DNA of 64,000 bases from JAYWXI01 sp036016955 (GCF_036016955.1 NZ_JAYWXI010000010.1:1-64000); one strand, 5' to 3'. Shown: positions 25,131 through 34,240, numbered from the stretch's first letter. The notes: generated from the sequence alone by a model not told the origin. Made by a program: numbers and translations.

Positions 25131-25240
25131 AATTTTGTTTAACTTAGTGTCCTTGAAAAAGCATCTGCTTTGGTTAGTCTAAATTGAACCAATAGTTCAA
25201 TTTAGGCTGCTCCGCGTAAATACTTTTTCCGTTGTAGGTA
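25131..25240. repeat. right half of a family-1 palindrome (L)
   Basis: cttgaaaaagcatctgcttt, then aaattgaaccaatagttcaa with its hairpin, then gtaaatactttttccgttgt. This is the right half of copies C/G/H; the left half is absent and the truncated GIY-YIG fragment abuts it, as if a deletion ran from within a gene into the palindrome. Confidence 0.7.
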
Positions 25241-25259
25241 AAATTTTAAAATGATACAG

Positions 25260-26117
25260 ATGAAACAGATTTTAATATATTTACTTTTAATTTGCATAAC
25301 ATTAAGCAGTTGCGGACAAGAAATTGACAAGAAAACTACATCAGAAACGACAACAACTGTTAGCAACAAAAGTAGTATTGACAAAACGGGAAAGACTTTA
25401 CAAACGAGGTTTAATCCGCCCAATGGATTTCAACGCAAACCCGTTAAAGAAAATTCTTTTGCGAATTACTTGCGTAATCTTCCATTGAAACCAGCAGGAA
25501 CAAAAGTGAAATATTATAATGGTGACATAAAGTATAAGAATGTTTATGATGCTGTTGTTGATATGGAAATTTCTAATCGAGATTTACAACAATGTGCGGA
25601 CGCTATTATGCGGTTGCGAGGTGAGTATTTATATTCAATCAAAGCATACGACCAAATTTCCTTTACGCTGACAAACGGATTTAAAATGGACTATACTGAA
25701 TGGACAAAAGGAAATAGGGTAATTATAAATGGCAATAAAACAGTTTGGAGCAAGACCGCAGAATCATCAAACACTTACAAGGATTTTAGAGACTATATGG
25801 AATTTGTTTTCACTTATGCAGGGACCCTTTCACTATCAAAATCTTTACACTCGAAAAATATCAAAGATATGGCTATTGGAGATGTTTTTATTTTGGGTGG
25901 TTCGCCTGGGCACGCAGTAATTATTGTAGATGTTGCAGAAAACAAGAAAGGAGAAAAAGTTTTCTTGCTTGCCCAAAGTTATATGCCTGCACAAGAAATA
26001 CAAATTCTTAAAAACAACTCTGATGATAAACTTAGCCCTTGGTATAGTTCAAATATTGTTGGTAAATTATACACGCCAGAATGGGCATTTGATGTTGGAC
26101 AATTAAAAACGTGGTAA
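25260..26117 (+). CDS. DUF4846 lipoprotein
   Basis: A 285-residue protein; lipoprotein signal MKQILIYLLLICITLSSCGQ with Cys at 18 (ATG 25260; an ATG 9 bp upstream is also possible). DUF4846 hallmarks: SFANYLRNLPLKPAGTKVKY at about 62, CADAIMRLRGEYLY and the C-terminal GGSPGHAVIIVDVA plus FLLAQSYMPAQEIQILKN. The SPGH and conserved Ser/His residues suggest a catalytic or binding site, but function is unknown. It lies between palindrome L and a decayed palindrome. Confidence 0.88.
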   Translation: MKQILIYLLLICITLSSCGQEIDKKTTSETTTTVSNKSSIDKTGKTLQTRFNPPNGFQRKPVKENSFANYLRNLPLKPAGTKVKYYNGDIKYKNVYDAVVDMEISNRDLQQCADAIMRLRGEYLYSIKAYDQISFTLTNGFKMDYTEWTKGNRVIINGNKTVWSKTAESSNTYKDFRDYMEFVFTYAGTLSLSKSLHSKNIKDMAIGDVFILGGSPGHAVIIVDVAENKKGEKVFLLAQSYMPAQEIQILKNNSDDKLSPWYSSNIVGKLYTPEWAFDVGQLKTW

Positions 26118-26126
26118 TAAATGAAA

Positions 26127-26330
26127 AAATAAAAACTGCTTACAACTGGGGGGGCACGCATTTAAAATTAGAAGTTAAATAAAAAACGTAAACCAAAAGA
26201 GTATTCTGAAACTTCTTAACCGTAAAAGAAAATTAATAAACTTAAAAATTAAAACAATACGAAAATGCAGGTTACCTTATGGGATAGTGCATGGTATTGC
26301 GTGGGAATTAGTATACGGTTATCTTAATAA
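26127..26330. repeat. possible decayed palindrome M
   Basis: aaaactgcttacaactgggg follows the stop and atacggttatcttaataaca precedes the next start, matching the cores loosely. The arms do not pair convincingly. No gene. Confidence 0.3.
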
Positions 26331-26344
26331 CATGACATAAGCCA

Positions 26345-26914
26345 ATGAGACCAATTTTAATACTGCAGTTCATTTTCTGTATGACTTTTTGGAGTTGTAA
26401 CTCGACAACTGAAAGTGAAGTGAAGGCGCTTGAGGGGTCCGGATTGCTCAAAAAAATCACTGGAAAAAAGTTTTTTACGTATGACGCAATCGACTATTAC
26501 ACAAACGACTTTGCCGAATCAAAAATAGGCGATTTGTATGACAATCATTCTAAATCAGAACTTGATTCATTTAGGGTAGGGATTATTTTGGGGGATATTC
26601 CCCAAAACATTTCGGATTTGGACTTTATAAAAAAGCTGCCCCAAGTTGGTTATAAGAAAACGCTTATTGACCAATCAAAATTTGAAAGTATCGATAGCAT
26701 TTTTGTAGAAAAAACGACAACAGAACATTGGTCAACAGATTGTATTTACGTTTACCGTGATATCTTGGTATTTAAAAAGGATCACAAAATTGTGGGGACG
26801 GCCAAAATTTGTTTCGACTGTATGGCTCACCAAATTAAAGGAACGACTGCAAACATCGAAAACTTTGGGCAAGAAGGCGATTATGAAAGGCTTGAAAAGC
26901 TATTGCGAAAATAA
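26345..26914 (+). CDS. lipoprotein, unknown
   Basis: A 189-residue protein, lipoprotein signal MRPILILQFIFCMTFWSCNS with Cys at 18. The mature domain has YKKTLIDQSKFESIDSIFVE and a pair of cysteines in ICFDCMAH at about 161. No family is recognised. Last + strand gene before the ~950-bp degraded stretch. Confidence 0.7.
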   Translation: MRPILILQFIFCMTFWSCNSTTESEVKALEGSGLLKKITGKKFFTYDAIDYYTNDFAESKIGDLYDNHSKSELDSFRVGIILGDIPQNISDLDFIKKLPQVGYKKTLIDQSKFESIDSIFVEKTTTEHWSTDCIYVYRDILVFKKDHKIVGTAKICFDCMAHQIKGTTANIENFGQEGDYERLEKLLRK

Positions 26915-27017
26915 GGAAACAGTCTGTAAATAGAGGGAGGGGAGGCTGAAGCGTGAACTCAGTGTTTGTACGCCATCGGGCATTCGCAATTAAGATTGGC
27001 TTACTTTATTTGACCTA

Positions 27018-27226
27018 AATGAAAACGCTAATCATACGAGGAATTGGATTGGACGGCGTGGCATGGGGAAGGAAAAATGAACTGTATTGGGGGGAGTCGT
27101 TTCTTTAAGTATGGCAGACCTTCGACACCTCCGTTGTTAAATTTAGACAAGAGGAAAGCGGTTTCACACTGCCGGAGTTTGGGGAATTTAGCTCCATAAT
27201 GGAGCGGATGGATCTGAAAAAATAAG
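27018..27226 (+). pseudogene. small broken gene, family unknown
   Basis: MKTLIIRGIGLDGVAWGRKN...WGESFL stops at about 27107. Related-looking sense continues in other frames (KYGRPSTPPLLNLD, then EESGFTLPEFGEFSSIMERM to TAA 27226). This suggests a ~70-codon protein with two frameshifts. Confidence 0.35.
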
Positions 27227-27408
27227 TAAAGAAAAAGAGGGCGGCATACCCAAGCCCTCCATATAGGTCTGCTAAACTTATAGCGTTTGGTTGCATTCAC
27301 TCTTAGCAAGAGCGGGGAGCGGGTGGGCTCTCCTAAGAAGTTAAAAAACAAATCTTCTCAGCCTTTTCAGAAAATCGTTAATTTCACTAACCCAAGCCGT
27401 TAAAAACG

Positions 27409-27560
27409 GCTCGTAGCAATAGAAGAATGTCAAAGAGGAATGTGAATTGTTGTTGAAAAATACAAAAAAAGCTCGTAGCAATAGAAGAATGTCAAAGAGG
27501 AATGTAAATTGTTGTTGAAAAATACAAAAACGGATCGGAGTGATAGAAGGATGGATGGTT
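27409..27560 (+). repeat. 62-bp tandem duplication plus partial third copy
   Basis: gctcgtagcaatagaagaat... occupies 27409-27470 and again 27471-27532 with two or three differences. A degenerate third start (cggatcggagtgatagaagg) follows at 27531. The unit lacks an open frame. Confidence 0.85.
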
Positions 27561-27723
27561 TTTGTTTATGAAATTGAAAATGATTCAAAAAATACTGTTT
27601 TCCCGTTTGCGATGGTGTTGAAAAAGATGGCAGGTGTCGGGGAGAGGTGGGGGGGGGCACGCGGTGCGGACCTTACGAAAAAAGTAAATAAAAAACATTA
27701 AAAACCATCTTTCTGAAAGGAAA

Positions 27724-27761
27724 AACAGTCTGCCTTAAATAAAAAGGCAGACTGTTTGTTG
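27724..27761. terminator. strong hairpin terminator
   Basis: AACAGTCTGCCTT, loop AAATAA, AAAGGCAGACTGTT, followed by TGTTGG. An A-run on the left side also suits the - strand. Confidence 0.65.
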
Positions 27762-27831
27762 GTAAATCATTCGTCCTAAAACAAAAGGCGGATGGATTTC
27801 GTAAAAATAAAGAAGTATTTGGATTGAGTAA

Positions 27832-27864
27832 CAAAAAAACAAGCCAAAGTGCTTGTTTTTTGTT
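27832..27864. terminator. terminator of the GLPGLI cluster
   Basis: AAAAAAACAAGC, loop, GTGCTTGTTTTTTGTT. It lies 2 bp beyond the stop of the minus-strand gene ending at 27866. Confidence 0.7.
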
Positions 27865-27865
27865 G

Positions 27866-28605
27866 TTAGGAATTACTTTTATTACAATCAATACAGTTTT
27901 TGTTAAATCTGATTTTTTTTCCTTCAGGGGGTGCGACGTTTATTTTATCTTCAAACTCCTTTAATCTTTGGTCTAATATATTTTGATAGTCTTCTTTTGA
28001 AATGGACTTTGAAAGGTCATATTTTGAAATGAAAAAATCAATTTTGTTTTCATCAGTCGTGTCAGATACTTTTTCTGCGATTAAATGCATTTGATTATCG
28101 GCGGTAGACACCTCAAGAATCACACCCTTAAGCCCATTTATTTTAAAAGGACCGTAAGGATTGGGTAATTGTTCGGTATACCAAACAATATATTCTTTAC
28201 CATGGTATTCGCCTATGGCCTTTTGACATTTAAAATTCAGAATTTTCTTTTTTTCAGAAGTAAGTGTCCAGCGAACCGTTGAATTATCAAATAAAATAGT
28301 TTCTATATCATCATTGATGATATTGCTGTAAAATAATCTCGTTTTATTATTGAAATAGATAAATCTTGGTTTGTTAGCAATACTATCTATGGTATTTGTA
28401 GGATATACAACTGAACTCCCTATTTTTTTATAGTCGTTTCATATTTCTTGCTTTCTTTTATGTATAACGAATGGTTGGGGTCATAATACAAGACAGATTT
28501 CCCCCCTTTGTTAAGGAGATTGGTTTTTGCCTTTTGGGTATTGATAATGTTACAAAAAGCTAGAAATATTAAATAAATTATCGTTTTTATACTTCTCAAA
28601 TTCAT
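27866..28605 (-). pseudogene. GLPGLI-family protein gene, frameshifted
   Basis: MNLRSIKTIIYLIFLAFCNI is a signal peptide; the frame ends at 28420 after ETTIKK. From the A7 run (28422-28428 on the + strand) the next frame continues KKIGSSVVYPTNTIDSIANK to IVWYTEQLPNPYGPFKINGL KG, the GLPGLI signature in divergent form (NGLKGVI), and on to 27866. It would be about 246 codons. The lesion in a homopolymer could be decay or phase variation. Secreted proteins of unknown function, often clustered with small peptides. Confidence 0.8.
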
Positions 28606-28621
28606 AAAAAAACTTTAAGCG

Positions 28622-29428
28622 TTATTTATAATCTGGTTTATCATCTAAATCTATAGGATTGGACTTTCTCAACCTTGCTTGTATTCTTTTTTCTAGTTCT
28701 CTATACTCATGTGGAGTATATTCCCGTCCATCATTTTTAACTCTCTTGGCATCACCCCTTTTATACTCGGGAATAGGATCAAGATAGTAGTTAAGTAAGA
28801 TTCTCTTCCAATCTTTTTTTTCAATATTAAAATGATGTAGGTTTAAATATTTTTTTACTATTTTTTCTGCGTCTTCTTCTTCGGAAAGGTTAATATTCTT
28901 GTAGAATGTGAAGTGGTAGTGAGCTTCCGTGTCATAAACTTCTAAAATCATTCCTGGTAGCCCATTAAAAACATAAGGACCATAAGGGAGAGGAATTTCC
29001 GAAGTAAACTATGCAACCCAACTCCTACCACCGTATTGGGTGGTTGCTTTCAGGACAGTGTAATCTCCTATCTTTTTTTTATCCTCCTCTAATTTCCATT
29101 CCAATGATACTTTCGATTTATAGAAATAGTAATTGGGAGAAAGATTCCCTACAAACTCAAAAATATCATCTTTTTTTATCCATTTTACAATATCATTAAA
29201 TTTGGGCCTTACGGAATTCGTTGTTCTATTCTTGTTATTTAAAGAATCTGCCAAAAGATATTTAGCACTATAAAAATAATTATAGTCCTTATTAATGTCC
29301 AGTACCACACTTTCTTTAACATTATAGTCTGTATAGGGTTTAAATGCAGCTTCGTAGTAAAACCTTTTGGTTTGTCCAAATGATAAAGCGGAAACAAAAA
29401 ATATGAAATAGACGACGATTACTCTCAT
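28622..29428 (-). pseudogene. GLPGLI-family protein gene with in-frame stop
   Basis: MRVIVVYFIFFVSALSFGQ is a signal peptide. The frame is open to TAG at 29011-29009 (SWVA-stop), then continues in the same frame as FTSEIPLPYGPYVFNGLPGM, the exact GLPGLI signature, to 28622 (269 codons in all). The stop replaces a Trp that is normal at this place (W-Y/F-T). It is 16 bp upstream of the other GLPGLI gene, so they form one operon. A second copy of the same family, also broken. Confidence 0.85.
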
Positions 29429-29500
29429 AATATAGTGATTAATATAGTGAATGACATTGAATAAATTAATAAAGGCAAGTAGTTCTACTTGTCTTTGTTT

Positions 29501-29666
29501 TTATACCATTGGCGCTGCTGCTTCTTGGTCGTCAGGGCAATCTATTTCTACCCAATCGGAGCAACGTTTTATTTCTATACGATCTCCATTATCGGAAAAC
29601 GGCTTCGCGAAGGCTGGGATAAGAAAGACGAAACTTTCTATAAACACAAAACTAAGCAAAAACCAT
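29501..29666 (-). pseudogene. small secreted Cys peptide, probably frameshifted
   Basis: ATG 29666 begins MVF but stops at once. Dropping one T gives LLSFVFIESFVFLIPAFAKP, a signal peptide, then DRIEIKRCSDWVEIDCPDDQ and the tail EAAAPMV. About 50 residues with two Cys. Small secreted peptides often accompany GLPGLI genes in flavobacteria. The start is uncertain. Confidence 0.45.
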
Positions 29667-29714
29667 TTTTCTTTTGCTAAAATACAAAAATTTGTAAAAG
29701 AAAATGGTTTTTTG
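29659..29714. other. inverted repeat at the peptide gene's start
   Basis: AAAACCATTTTTCTTTT and AAAAGAAAATGGTTTTTT, separated by about 20 bp, spanning the putative start of the small peptide gene. It may be a regulatory hairpin or a small element end. Confidence 0.4.
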
Positions 29715-29792
29715 CGACTAAATATTGCAAAAAGTTCAACGCAAGGGAACTTCACCCCCTCTTTTGCGAAACCGATGTTGCACGATGTTTTT

Positions 29793-30220
29793 TTATTTTC
29801 TGTAACCAATAATTTCAATAACCCTTTTATATGGATAAAATGTGCCATAGACTATTACTTTTTTTGAGAAATATCCTTTTTCTTTTGAAATATTAATTAC
29901 AATTTTTAATGTGTCGGTTTCATTGGGTTGTAATACTTTTTTATAATTATTTGTTGTGGTACAATCACAAGTCGTTTTAATATATATGTTTTTAATAACT
30001 TTTTCACCAATATTTTTTACTGGAATGTTTTGTTTAAGAATGTTTGTCTTAATAGTGTCTAAATCATAAAAAGCCTCCAAATCAATTTTACTCAATTCTT
30101 GCTTGTTAAAATTTTCATATTTTTTTAACTCATTATCTTCAGTCAAATGATTATGGGTTTTTCTGATTTATTACAAGGAACAAAGAAACTAAATGCTAAA
30201 AAATATTTCATTATTTTCAT
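29793..30220 (-). pseudogene. DUF1573 lipoprotein gene, frameshifted
   Basis: ATG 30220 gives MKIMKYFLAFSFFVPCNKSE, a lipoprotein signal, but stops soon after. Adding one A in the A5 run at about 30160 gives NKSEKTHNHLTEDNELKKYE, continuing to 29793. The body, VKNIGEKVIKNIYIKTTCDC at about 62 and QPNETDTLKIVINISKEKG, is DUF1573, a beta-sandwich of secreted or cell-envelope proteins. The ATG overlaps the stop of the upstream gene (ATGA), implying coupling. Confidence 0.75.
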
Positions 30221-30810
30221 TTTATTTTGAGATATATGTTGATTTTTCTATATTTTTCTGGTAAAAAACTATTTTCATTAAAAAATAGTGTGCATTTTTG
30301 CTCTTTTCTAATGTATGTCATTGGTTGATTTTTTGATGTTTCTGTATATACGTAAACACCTTTATTATCAATTCTTTCTGAAAATCTAAACCCAATAAAA
30401 ATGCCATCCTTTTTCATCAGTTTATTTTTGTTTATGAATGAAATTTTATTTGCTTCTTCTTTTGGATTTAATACAATTTCTTTAGAGTAAATCTCTTTAT
30501 CTGCTAAATTATCTTTTGAAGAGTAAATTACGAATTTTATTGAACTCTTTTTTTTCGATATATTTGCTACTCTAAAAATGATTTCTCTAATATCTTGATT
30601 TGTTTCCATTTCATTTTTTATATACGTTAATAATTCTTCATCTTTTTTTAGTAGCCATTTAATTTTAAGTTTTTTTTCCGTCTTTGTTGTTTTATTCTTA
30701 GTTATTATCACCTCTGGGATATTAACTGTTCTTATTGTATCATTATTTGATTGTGAAAGTAATTCCACACTCAACAATAATACTATTAAAAAAAATAATT
30801 TTGATTTCAT
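30217..30810 (-). CDS. secreted protein of unknown function
   Basis: A 197-residue protein with signal peptide MKSKLFFLIVLLLSVELLSQ. The mature part starts VNIPEVIITKNKTTKTEKKL, reminiscent of the region after a carboxypeptidase-like domain in TonB-associated proteins, but not enough to assign. Middle and C-terminus are beta-rich. It is coupled by ATGA overlap to the DUF1573 gene downstream. Confidence 0.7.
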   Translation of the reverse strand: MKSKLFFLIVLLLSVELLSQSNNDTIRTVNIPEVIITKNKTTKTEKKLKIKWLLKKDEELLTYIKNEMETNQDIREIIFRVANISKKKSSIKFVIYSSKDNLADKEIYSKEIVLNPKEEANKISFINKNKLMKKDGIFIGFRFSERIDNKGVYVYTETSKNQPMTYIRKEQKCTLFFNENSFLPEKYRKINIYLKIK

Positions 30811-30860
30811 AATGAAATAATATTTAAAAATAGAGAGGCATAAGCCCCCCTATTCTATAT

Positions 30861-31088
30861 TTAATGGCATTGAACATCATAAGCGTTTTCCATCCATAAA
30901 ATATAATGAGTTCTTGTACAACAAGTAAGATATTCATTACCAGAACAATTCCAATCACTCCAACCCCAAAATTTTCTACCAGAAGTTGTTTCAGATGTAG
31001 AAGTTGAGTTGTCAACTGTACTTTCAAATGACATAATTGTACCTAGTGAAAGTAGTCCAAATATTGCTATTAAAATTCTCTTTTTCAT
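30861..31088 (-). CDS. small secreted Cys-rich peptide
   Basis: A 75-residue precursor: MKKRILIAIFGLLSLGTIMS signal, a Ser/Thr-rich spacer, then GRKFWGWSDWNCSGNEYLTC followed by C and a C-terminal VQCH. Four Cys and many aromatics suggest a disulphide-bonded secreted peptide. It lies first of the minus-strand run toward the DUF1573 and GLPGLI genes. No known family is claimed; NVEALT-type peptides are similar in plan. Confidence 0.65.
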   Translation of the reverse strand: MKKRILIAIFGLLSLGTIMSFESTVDNSTSTSETTSGRKFWGWSDWNCSGNEYLTCCTRTHYILWMENAYDVQCH

Positions 31089-31099
31089 AATAATAAAAA

Positions 31100-31136
31100 A
31101 CGTGTTCTCAGTTTTATTTAACCGAGTTGAGAACTT
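31100..31136. terminator. bidirectional terminator
   Basis: GTTCTCA...TGAGAAC followed by TTTTTC on +, and by cGTTTTTT on -. On the minus strand it follows the small secreted protein gene at 31246. Confidence 0.7.
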
Positions 31137-31245
31137 TTTCTTGGCTAAAGATTAATTGTTTTTTTGATGTTACGTTTTTGGTTGTCGTTTCCTCCAAATT
31201 TTACACAATAAAATAATTACTAACAGTTCTTTAAAACTTCCTCTG

Positions 31246-31506
31246 CTATACTTTTAAAACGCGAAGTAAGAACGGCTTGTTTCCAAAATATCGTACAGCT
31301 CCTTCGATAGAAACAGTTTTACAAACCCTACCATAGCAAGTGTCTAAAATGCCATCAGATTTAGCTTGCTTTTCCATACGATTATCTACCTTGGTAGACT
31401 GCTCTTCAATTTCCAATTTCTTTTTTGTAAAATCCAATGTAGATTTGGGGGTTGCTGATGCAAAACCAAATGCCATAACCAAGGCTACTAAAACAATTTT
31501 TTTCAT
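31246..31506 (-). CDS. small secreted protein
   Basis: An 86-residue precursor from ATG 31506: MKKIVLVALVMAFGFASATP signal, a charged helical spacer, then ILDTCYGRVCKTVSIEGA and a hydrophobic tail. Two Cys. A longer frame to 31551 would bury the signal. A TTTG-18-TATATTGG promoter-like site lies upstream on the - strand at about 31548-31577. Function unknown. Confidence 0.65.
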   Translation of the reverse strand: MKKIVLVALVMAFGFASATPKSTLDFTKKKLEIEEQSTKVDNRMEKQAKSDGILDTCYGRVCKTVSIEGAVRYFGNKPFLLRVLKV

Positions 31507-31772
31507 AGTTAAAATTATTAAAGGATTAAACGTTAATTTTGACTTTGCCAATATAGAAATATTTTTTTACAGGCAAATTTTTACAGGTTAAATTTTGTTT
31601 ATAATCCTTTTTTAATGGGAAAAAGTTGCTGTTATACCGGTGTTTCATCGACTTATTATTTATTCTACTATTATTTTGTAATTTAGCGGATAGAAAAGAT
31701 GATGGTTTTATTTCACGATAAGATGGGAATCCTTTTAATTAAATGGGATTGTGTTATGAAAAAAGTTGCATT

Positions 31773-32240
31773 ATGGAAGTAAAGAAGAGTTATGAATTTG
31801 CGAATTTTGGGATTAGATTAGGAGCATTATTGATTGATGGGCTGTTTTTAGTGCTTATCATGCTTTTCATTATTCCGAAGGTTATAGGTTTATTAAATAC
31901 AGATTCTTCTGAGTTGTCTTTTTCTTCTTTTTTGCTTCTTGTTTTTTCCTATTTCGTAGGGATTCCATTGGCGGGTCTCTTTTACAGAAGTCTTTTTGAG
32001 TCTTCTAAATTTCAGGGAACGCCGGGTAAGATTGTTACGAAAATAAAAGTCGTTGACCATAATTTTCAGCGGTTAACATTCAAACAAGCCCTCTCTCGAA
32101 ACGCCATGAAGATTTTATCGGCTATGGCTTTCAATATCGGGTATTTATCGGCTTTGGGCAATGATAAATGTTTGACGTGGCATGATAAATTTGCCAAAAC
32201 GTATGTCATTCGGGAAATTGACCATAGGTTGATCCAATAA
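31773..32240 (+). CDS. RDD-family membrane protein
   Basis: A 155-residue protein from ATG 31773. RDD features: FANFGIRLGALLIDGLFLVL at about 10-29 (Arg, then Asp in the first membrane helix), a second helix, GTPGKIVTKIKVVD at about 95 and LTWHDKFAKTYVI near the end. RDD proteins are small multi-helix membrane proteins, some involved in ion transport. First gene with composition closer to the core. Confidence 0.85.
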   Translation: MEVKKSYEFANFGIRLGALLIDGLFLVLIMLFIIPKVIGLLNTDSSELSFSSFLLLVFSYFVGIPLAGLFYRSLFESSKFQGTPGKIVTKIKVVDHNFQRLTFKQALSRNAMKILSAMAFNIGYLSALGNDKCLTWHDKFAKTYVIREIDHRLIQ

Positions 32241-32278
32241 AATCGGGGCTTACTGAAGGCTTCTTTAATTATCGGAGA

Positions 32279-32467
32279 ATGAGACTGACTAAAACTAAAG
32301 GATTTACTTTTTCCTTATTGAGTTTTGTGGTGGGGTTCGTATGCAATGGTTTAGCTTGGACGGTTTTACCGGGGCCGGTATTCAATACATTGGCTCTCAT
32401 TGTTGGATTTTCACTTATGTGGATTGGTTTGGGCTTTTTTATTGCGAGCTTTTGGATTGAGAATTAA
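32279..32467 (+). CDS. small two-helix membrane protein
   Basis: A 62-residue protein, FTFSLLSFVVGFVCNGLAWT and LALIVGFSLMWIGLGFFIAS. It follows RDD by 38 bp. No family. Confidence 0.55.
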   Translation: MRLTKTKGFTFSLLSFVVGFVCNGLAWTVLPGPVFNTLALIVGFSLMWIGLGFFIASFWIEN

Positions 32468-32712
32468 AAACGGGGCTTAGGGCGGGCCGGTCTTGTCAGA
32501 ATCTGCTTCTGTTGGAGGCTCTTTTTTAGGGGGGGGATTGCGAAGCTAAGTGCTTTATTTTTCTTTGTTTCAAAGGTTTTAGAGGCTGCTGTTTTGGGGC
32601 TTGTGCGGATGGGCGGTTAGATTTGTTTGGGTGTTAGTAAAATTCTTATCTTGTGGGAGAAAATCGTCTGCCGTTTTTGGGTGGATTAAGACGGCTAAAC
32701 CTTATTATAGCG

Positions 32713-33561
32713 ATGAAGCATAAAGTATTTATTTGGGTTTTTATGATAATGTCTTTGGGGCTGGGGGCTCAGGAGGCAATCGTGTTTAAGACTCGGTATC
32801 TTCCGAATACAACGTACGAGGTCGAATTTGGGGTTCGTTCGAAGTTTTATATGGATTTTGAGGGGGATGAGGCCTTTATGAAAGCTTTGAAGAGCAAGGG
32901 GGTAGAGCTTCCGATGGTGGGGGAGTCTTCGATTTTGGCTTTGTCGGAAATGGAGACCAAAAGTCAGGAGGGGAATAGCCTTCCTTTTGTGACGACTTAC
33001 AAGAAAGTGGAAAAAAGCCAGTCCATTGGAGAGGTGAGAGAGGATCGTGTACGGGATGCATTGGAGGGGATGCGGTTTTATGGTTCGCTTGAAAACGGAA
33101 ACGAGATGCGAGTGGACTCGATTCAGAACAGTCGTTTGGATGAGGCGACTAAACAATTTCTTAAAACCTATATTGAAGAGCTGACTCAGAAGATTAATTT
33201 CCCGGACCAGCCGCTGAAGATTGGGGAGGCCTTCGAGCAAAACGTTCCTATGGCTATTCCGTTGGGTGGGATGGGGACGCTGTCGTTTGTCATCAATATC
33301 AAGTATACGTTGAAGTCGGTTAAGGGAACCATTGCGTTTTTTGATATTAAGACCGATTTTATTTTGAATTCCGATCTTCCTGATCTTACGTTGGAGTCCA
33401 ATAATGGGCACGGCTCGGGGGTGTTGGAGTACGACATTGTTAATCATTTTACGAGGAGCCACACGTCGAATTATACGTTTGAGCTGACGGTTCGCAAAGC
33501 GGATTTTAAAGTTCGCGTTAAGGCGGAGTCCGAGTCTGTACAAAAGATGAAATTGAAATAA
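32713..33561 (+). CDS. secreted protein of unknown function
   Basis: A 282-residue protein from ATG 32713, signal peptide MKHKVFIWVFMIMSLGLGAQ. YLPNTTYEVEFGVRSKFYMD at about 28, INFPDQPLKIGEAFEQNVPM at about 165 and a beta-rich C-terminus are typical of Flavobacteriia periplasmic proteins of about this length. No catalytic motif was seen. The longer frame upstream (32653) was rejected because it buries the signal. Confidence 0.75.
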   Translation: MKHKVFIWVFMIMSLGLGAQEAIVFKTRYLPNTTYEVEFGVRSKFYMDFEGDEAFMKALKSKGVELPMVGESSILALSEMETKSQEGNSLPFVTTYKKVEKSQSIGEVREDRVRDALEGMRFYGSLENGNEMRVDSIQNSRLDEATKQFLKTYIEELTQKINFPDQPLKIGEAFEQNVPMAIPLGGMGTLSFVINIKYTLKSVKGTIAFFDIKTDFILNSDLPDLTLESNNGHGSGVLEYDIVNHFTRSHTSNYTFELTVRKADFKVRVKAESESVQKMKLK

Positions 33562-33783
33562 TATTCGGATGGGTTTGGTTTTAGGGCATTTTATTGACCG
33601 ATGGTGCTTAAAGAAAACGAATCGAGCGGAGGGTTAGAGTTTTATTTTCAGTGGGAAACGGTGGCTATGGGGTTAAGGGGTTGGAGAACGATCGGTTTTA
33701 GTTGGTTTTTCAAATGATTTGAAGGGTTGGGTGTAATTTGAGGGCTGTTTACTAAAAATAAAGAATAAGTAAAAAGTGATGAT

Positions 33784-34197
33784 ATGAACAAGAAAATGAC
33801 CTCCTTGAAAGCGGAGATGCTTCGGAAAGGGGTTTCAGAGAAAAACTTCGATTATGTTTACCAAGCGGTCAAGTCAGGGACGAAAAGGGAATTTATTCGT
33901 GAGAATTTGACTTCGGATGTGCGGAAGGTGGCTCCGGAAATGGCGGATGAGATTTTGGATCGTGTTTTTGAGGCTTTTGGAGGGGAGTTTCGGCAGGAAA
34001 ACGCTACGGGATATTTATATGCGTCGGCTTATTTTCTTATGACATTGGCTTTGTTGGGATTTATAATTGCCATTTGGAATGGAGCGGTGGGTAATCTGCG
34101 GTATTTAATCTTTTCGGTTATAGGTTTTTTCTTCTTTTTATACAAAGGAGTTACAACGCTTATGCGGGCGATTCGGGGAAAGTATCGGGAGGACTGA
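33784..34197 (+). CDS. small membrane protein
   Basis: A 137-residue protein. The N-terminal half is helical and charged (MLRKGVSEKNFDYVYQAVKS). Two membrane segments follow: YLYASAYFLMTLALLGFIIA and LRYLIFSVIGFFFFLYKG. No family recognised. Confidence 0.6.
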   Translation: MNKKMTSLKAEMLRKGVSEKNFDYVYQAVKSGTKREFIRENLTSDVRKVAPEMADEILDRVFEAFGGEFRQENATGYLYASAYFLMTLALLGFIIAIWNGAVGNLRYLIFSVIGFFFFLYKGVTTLMRAIRGKYRED

Positions 34198-34240
34198 AAA
34201 TTTTCGGGAAGGGATATTATTGAAATGTAAGGGGGAAACA

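Larger units (their letters stand above)
26915..27865. other. degraded intergenic stretch
   Basis: No intact gene. It holds a broken small frame (27018-27226), a 62-bp tandem duplication (27409-27532), two terminators and a G-rich run (gtgggggggggcacgcggtg) at about 27647. The only open frames are short and on the - strand, low-complexity and without start context, so I do not call them. Confidence 0.6.

Noticed and set aside
1..26330. An integron integrase or other tyrosine recombinase gene
   Set aside because: Looked for in all frames of the provided translations; nothing with the R...HxxR...Y pattern was found, so the array is called integrase-less within this window only.
27028..27891. 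Several minus-strand frames of 60-107 codons in the degraded stretch
   Set aside because: Low complexity, no homology recognised, one runs through a tandem repeat and another through a terminator.
32695..33543. 282-codon minus-strand frame opposite the secreted protein gene
   Set aside because: Arg/His/Ile-rich shadow of a strong + strand gene with a signal peptide.
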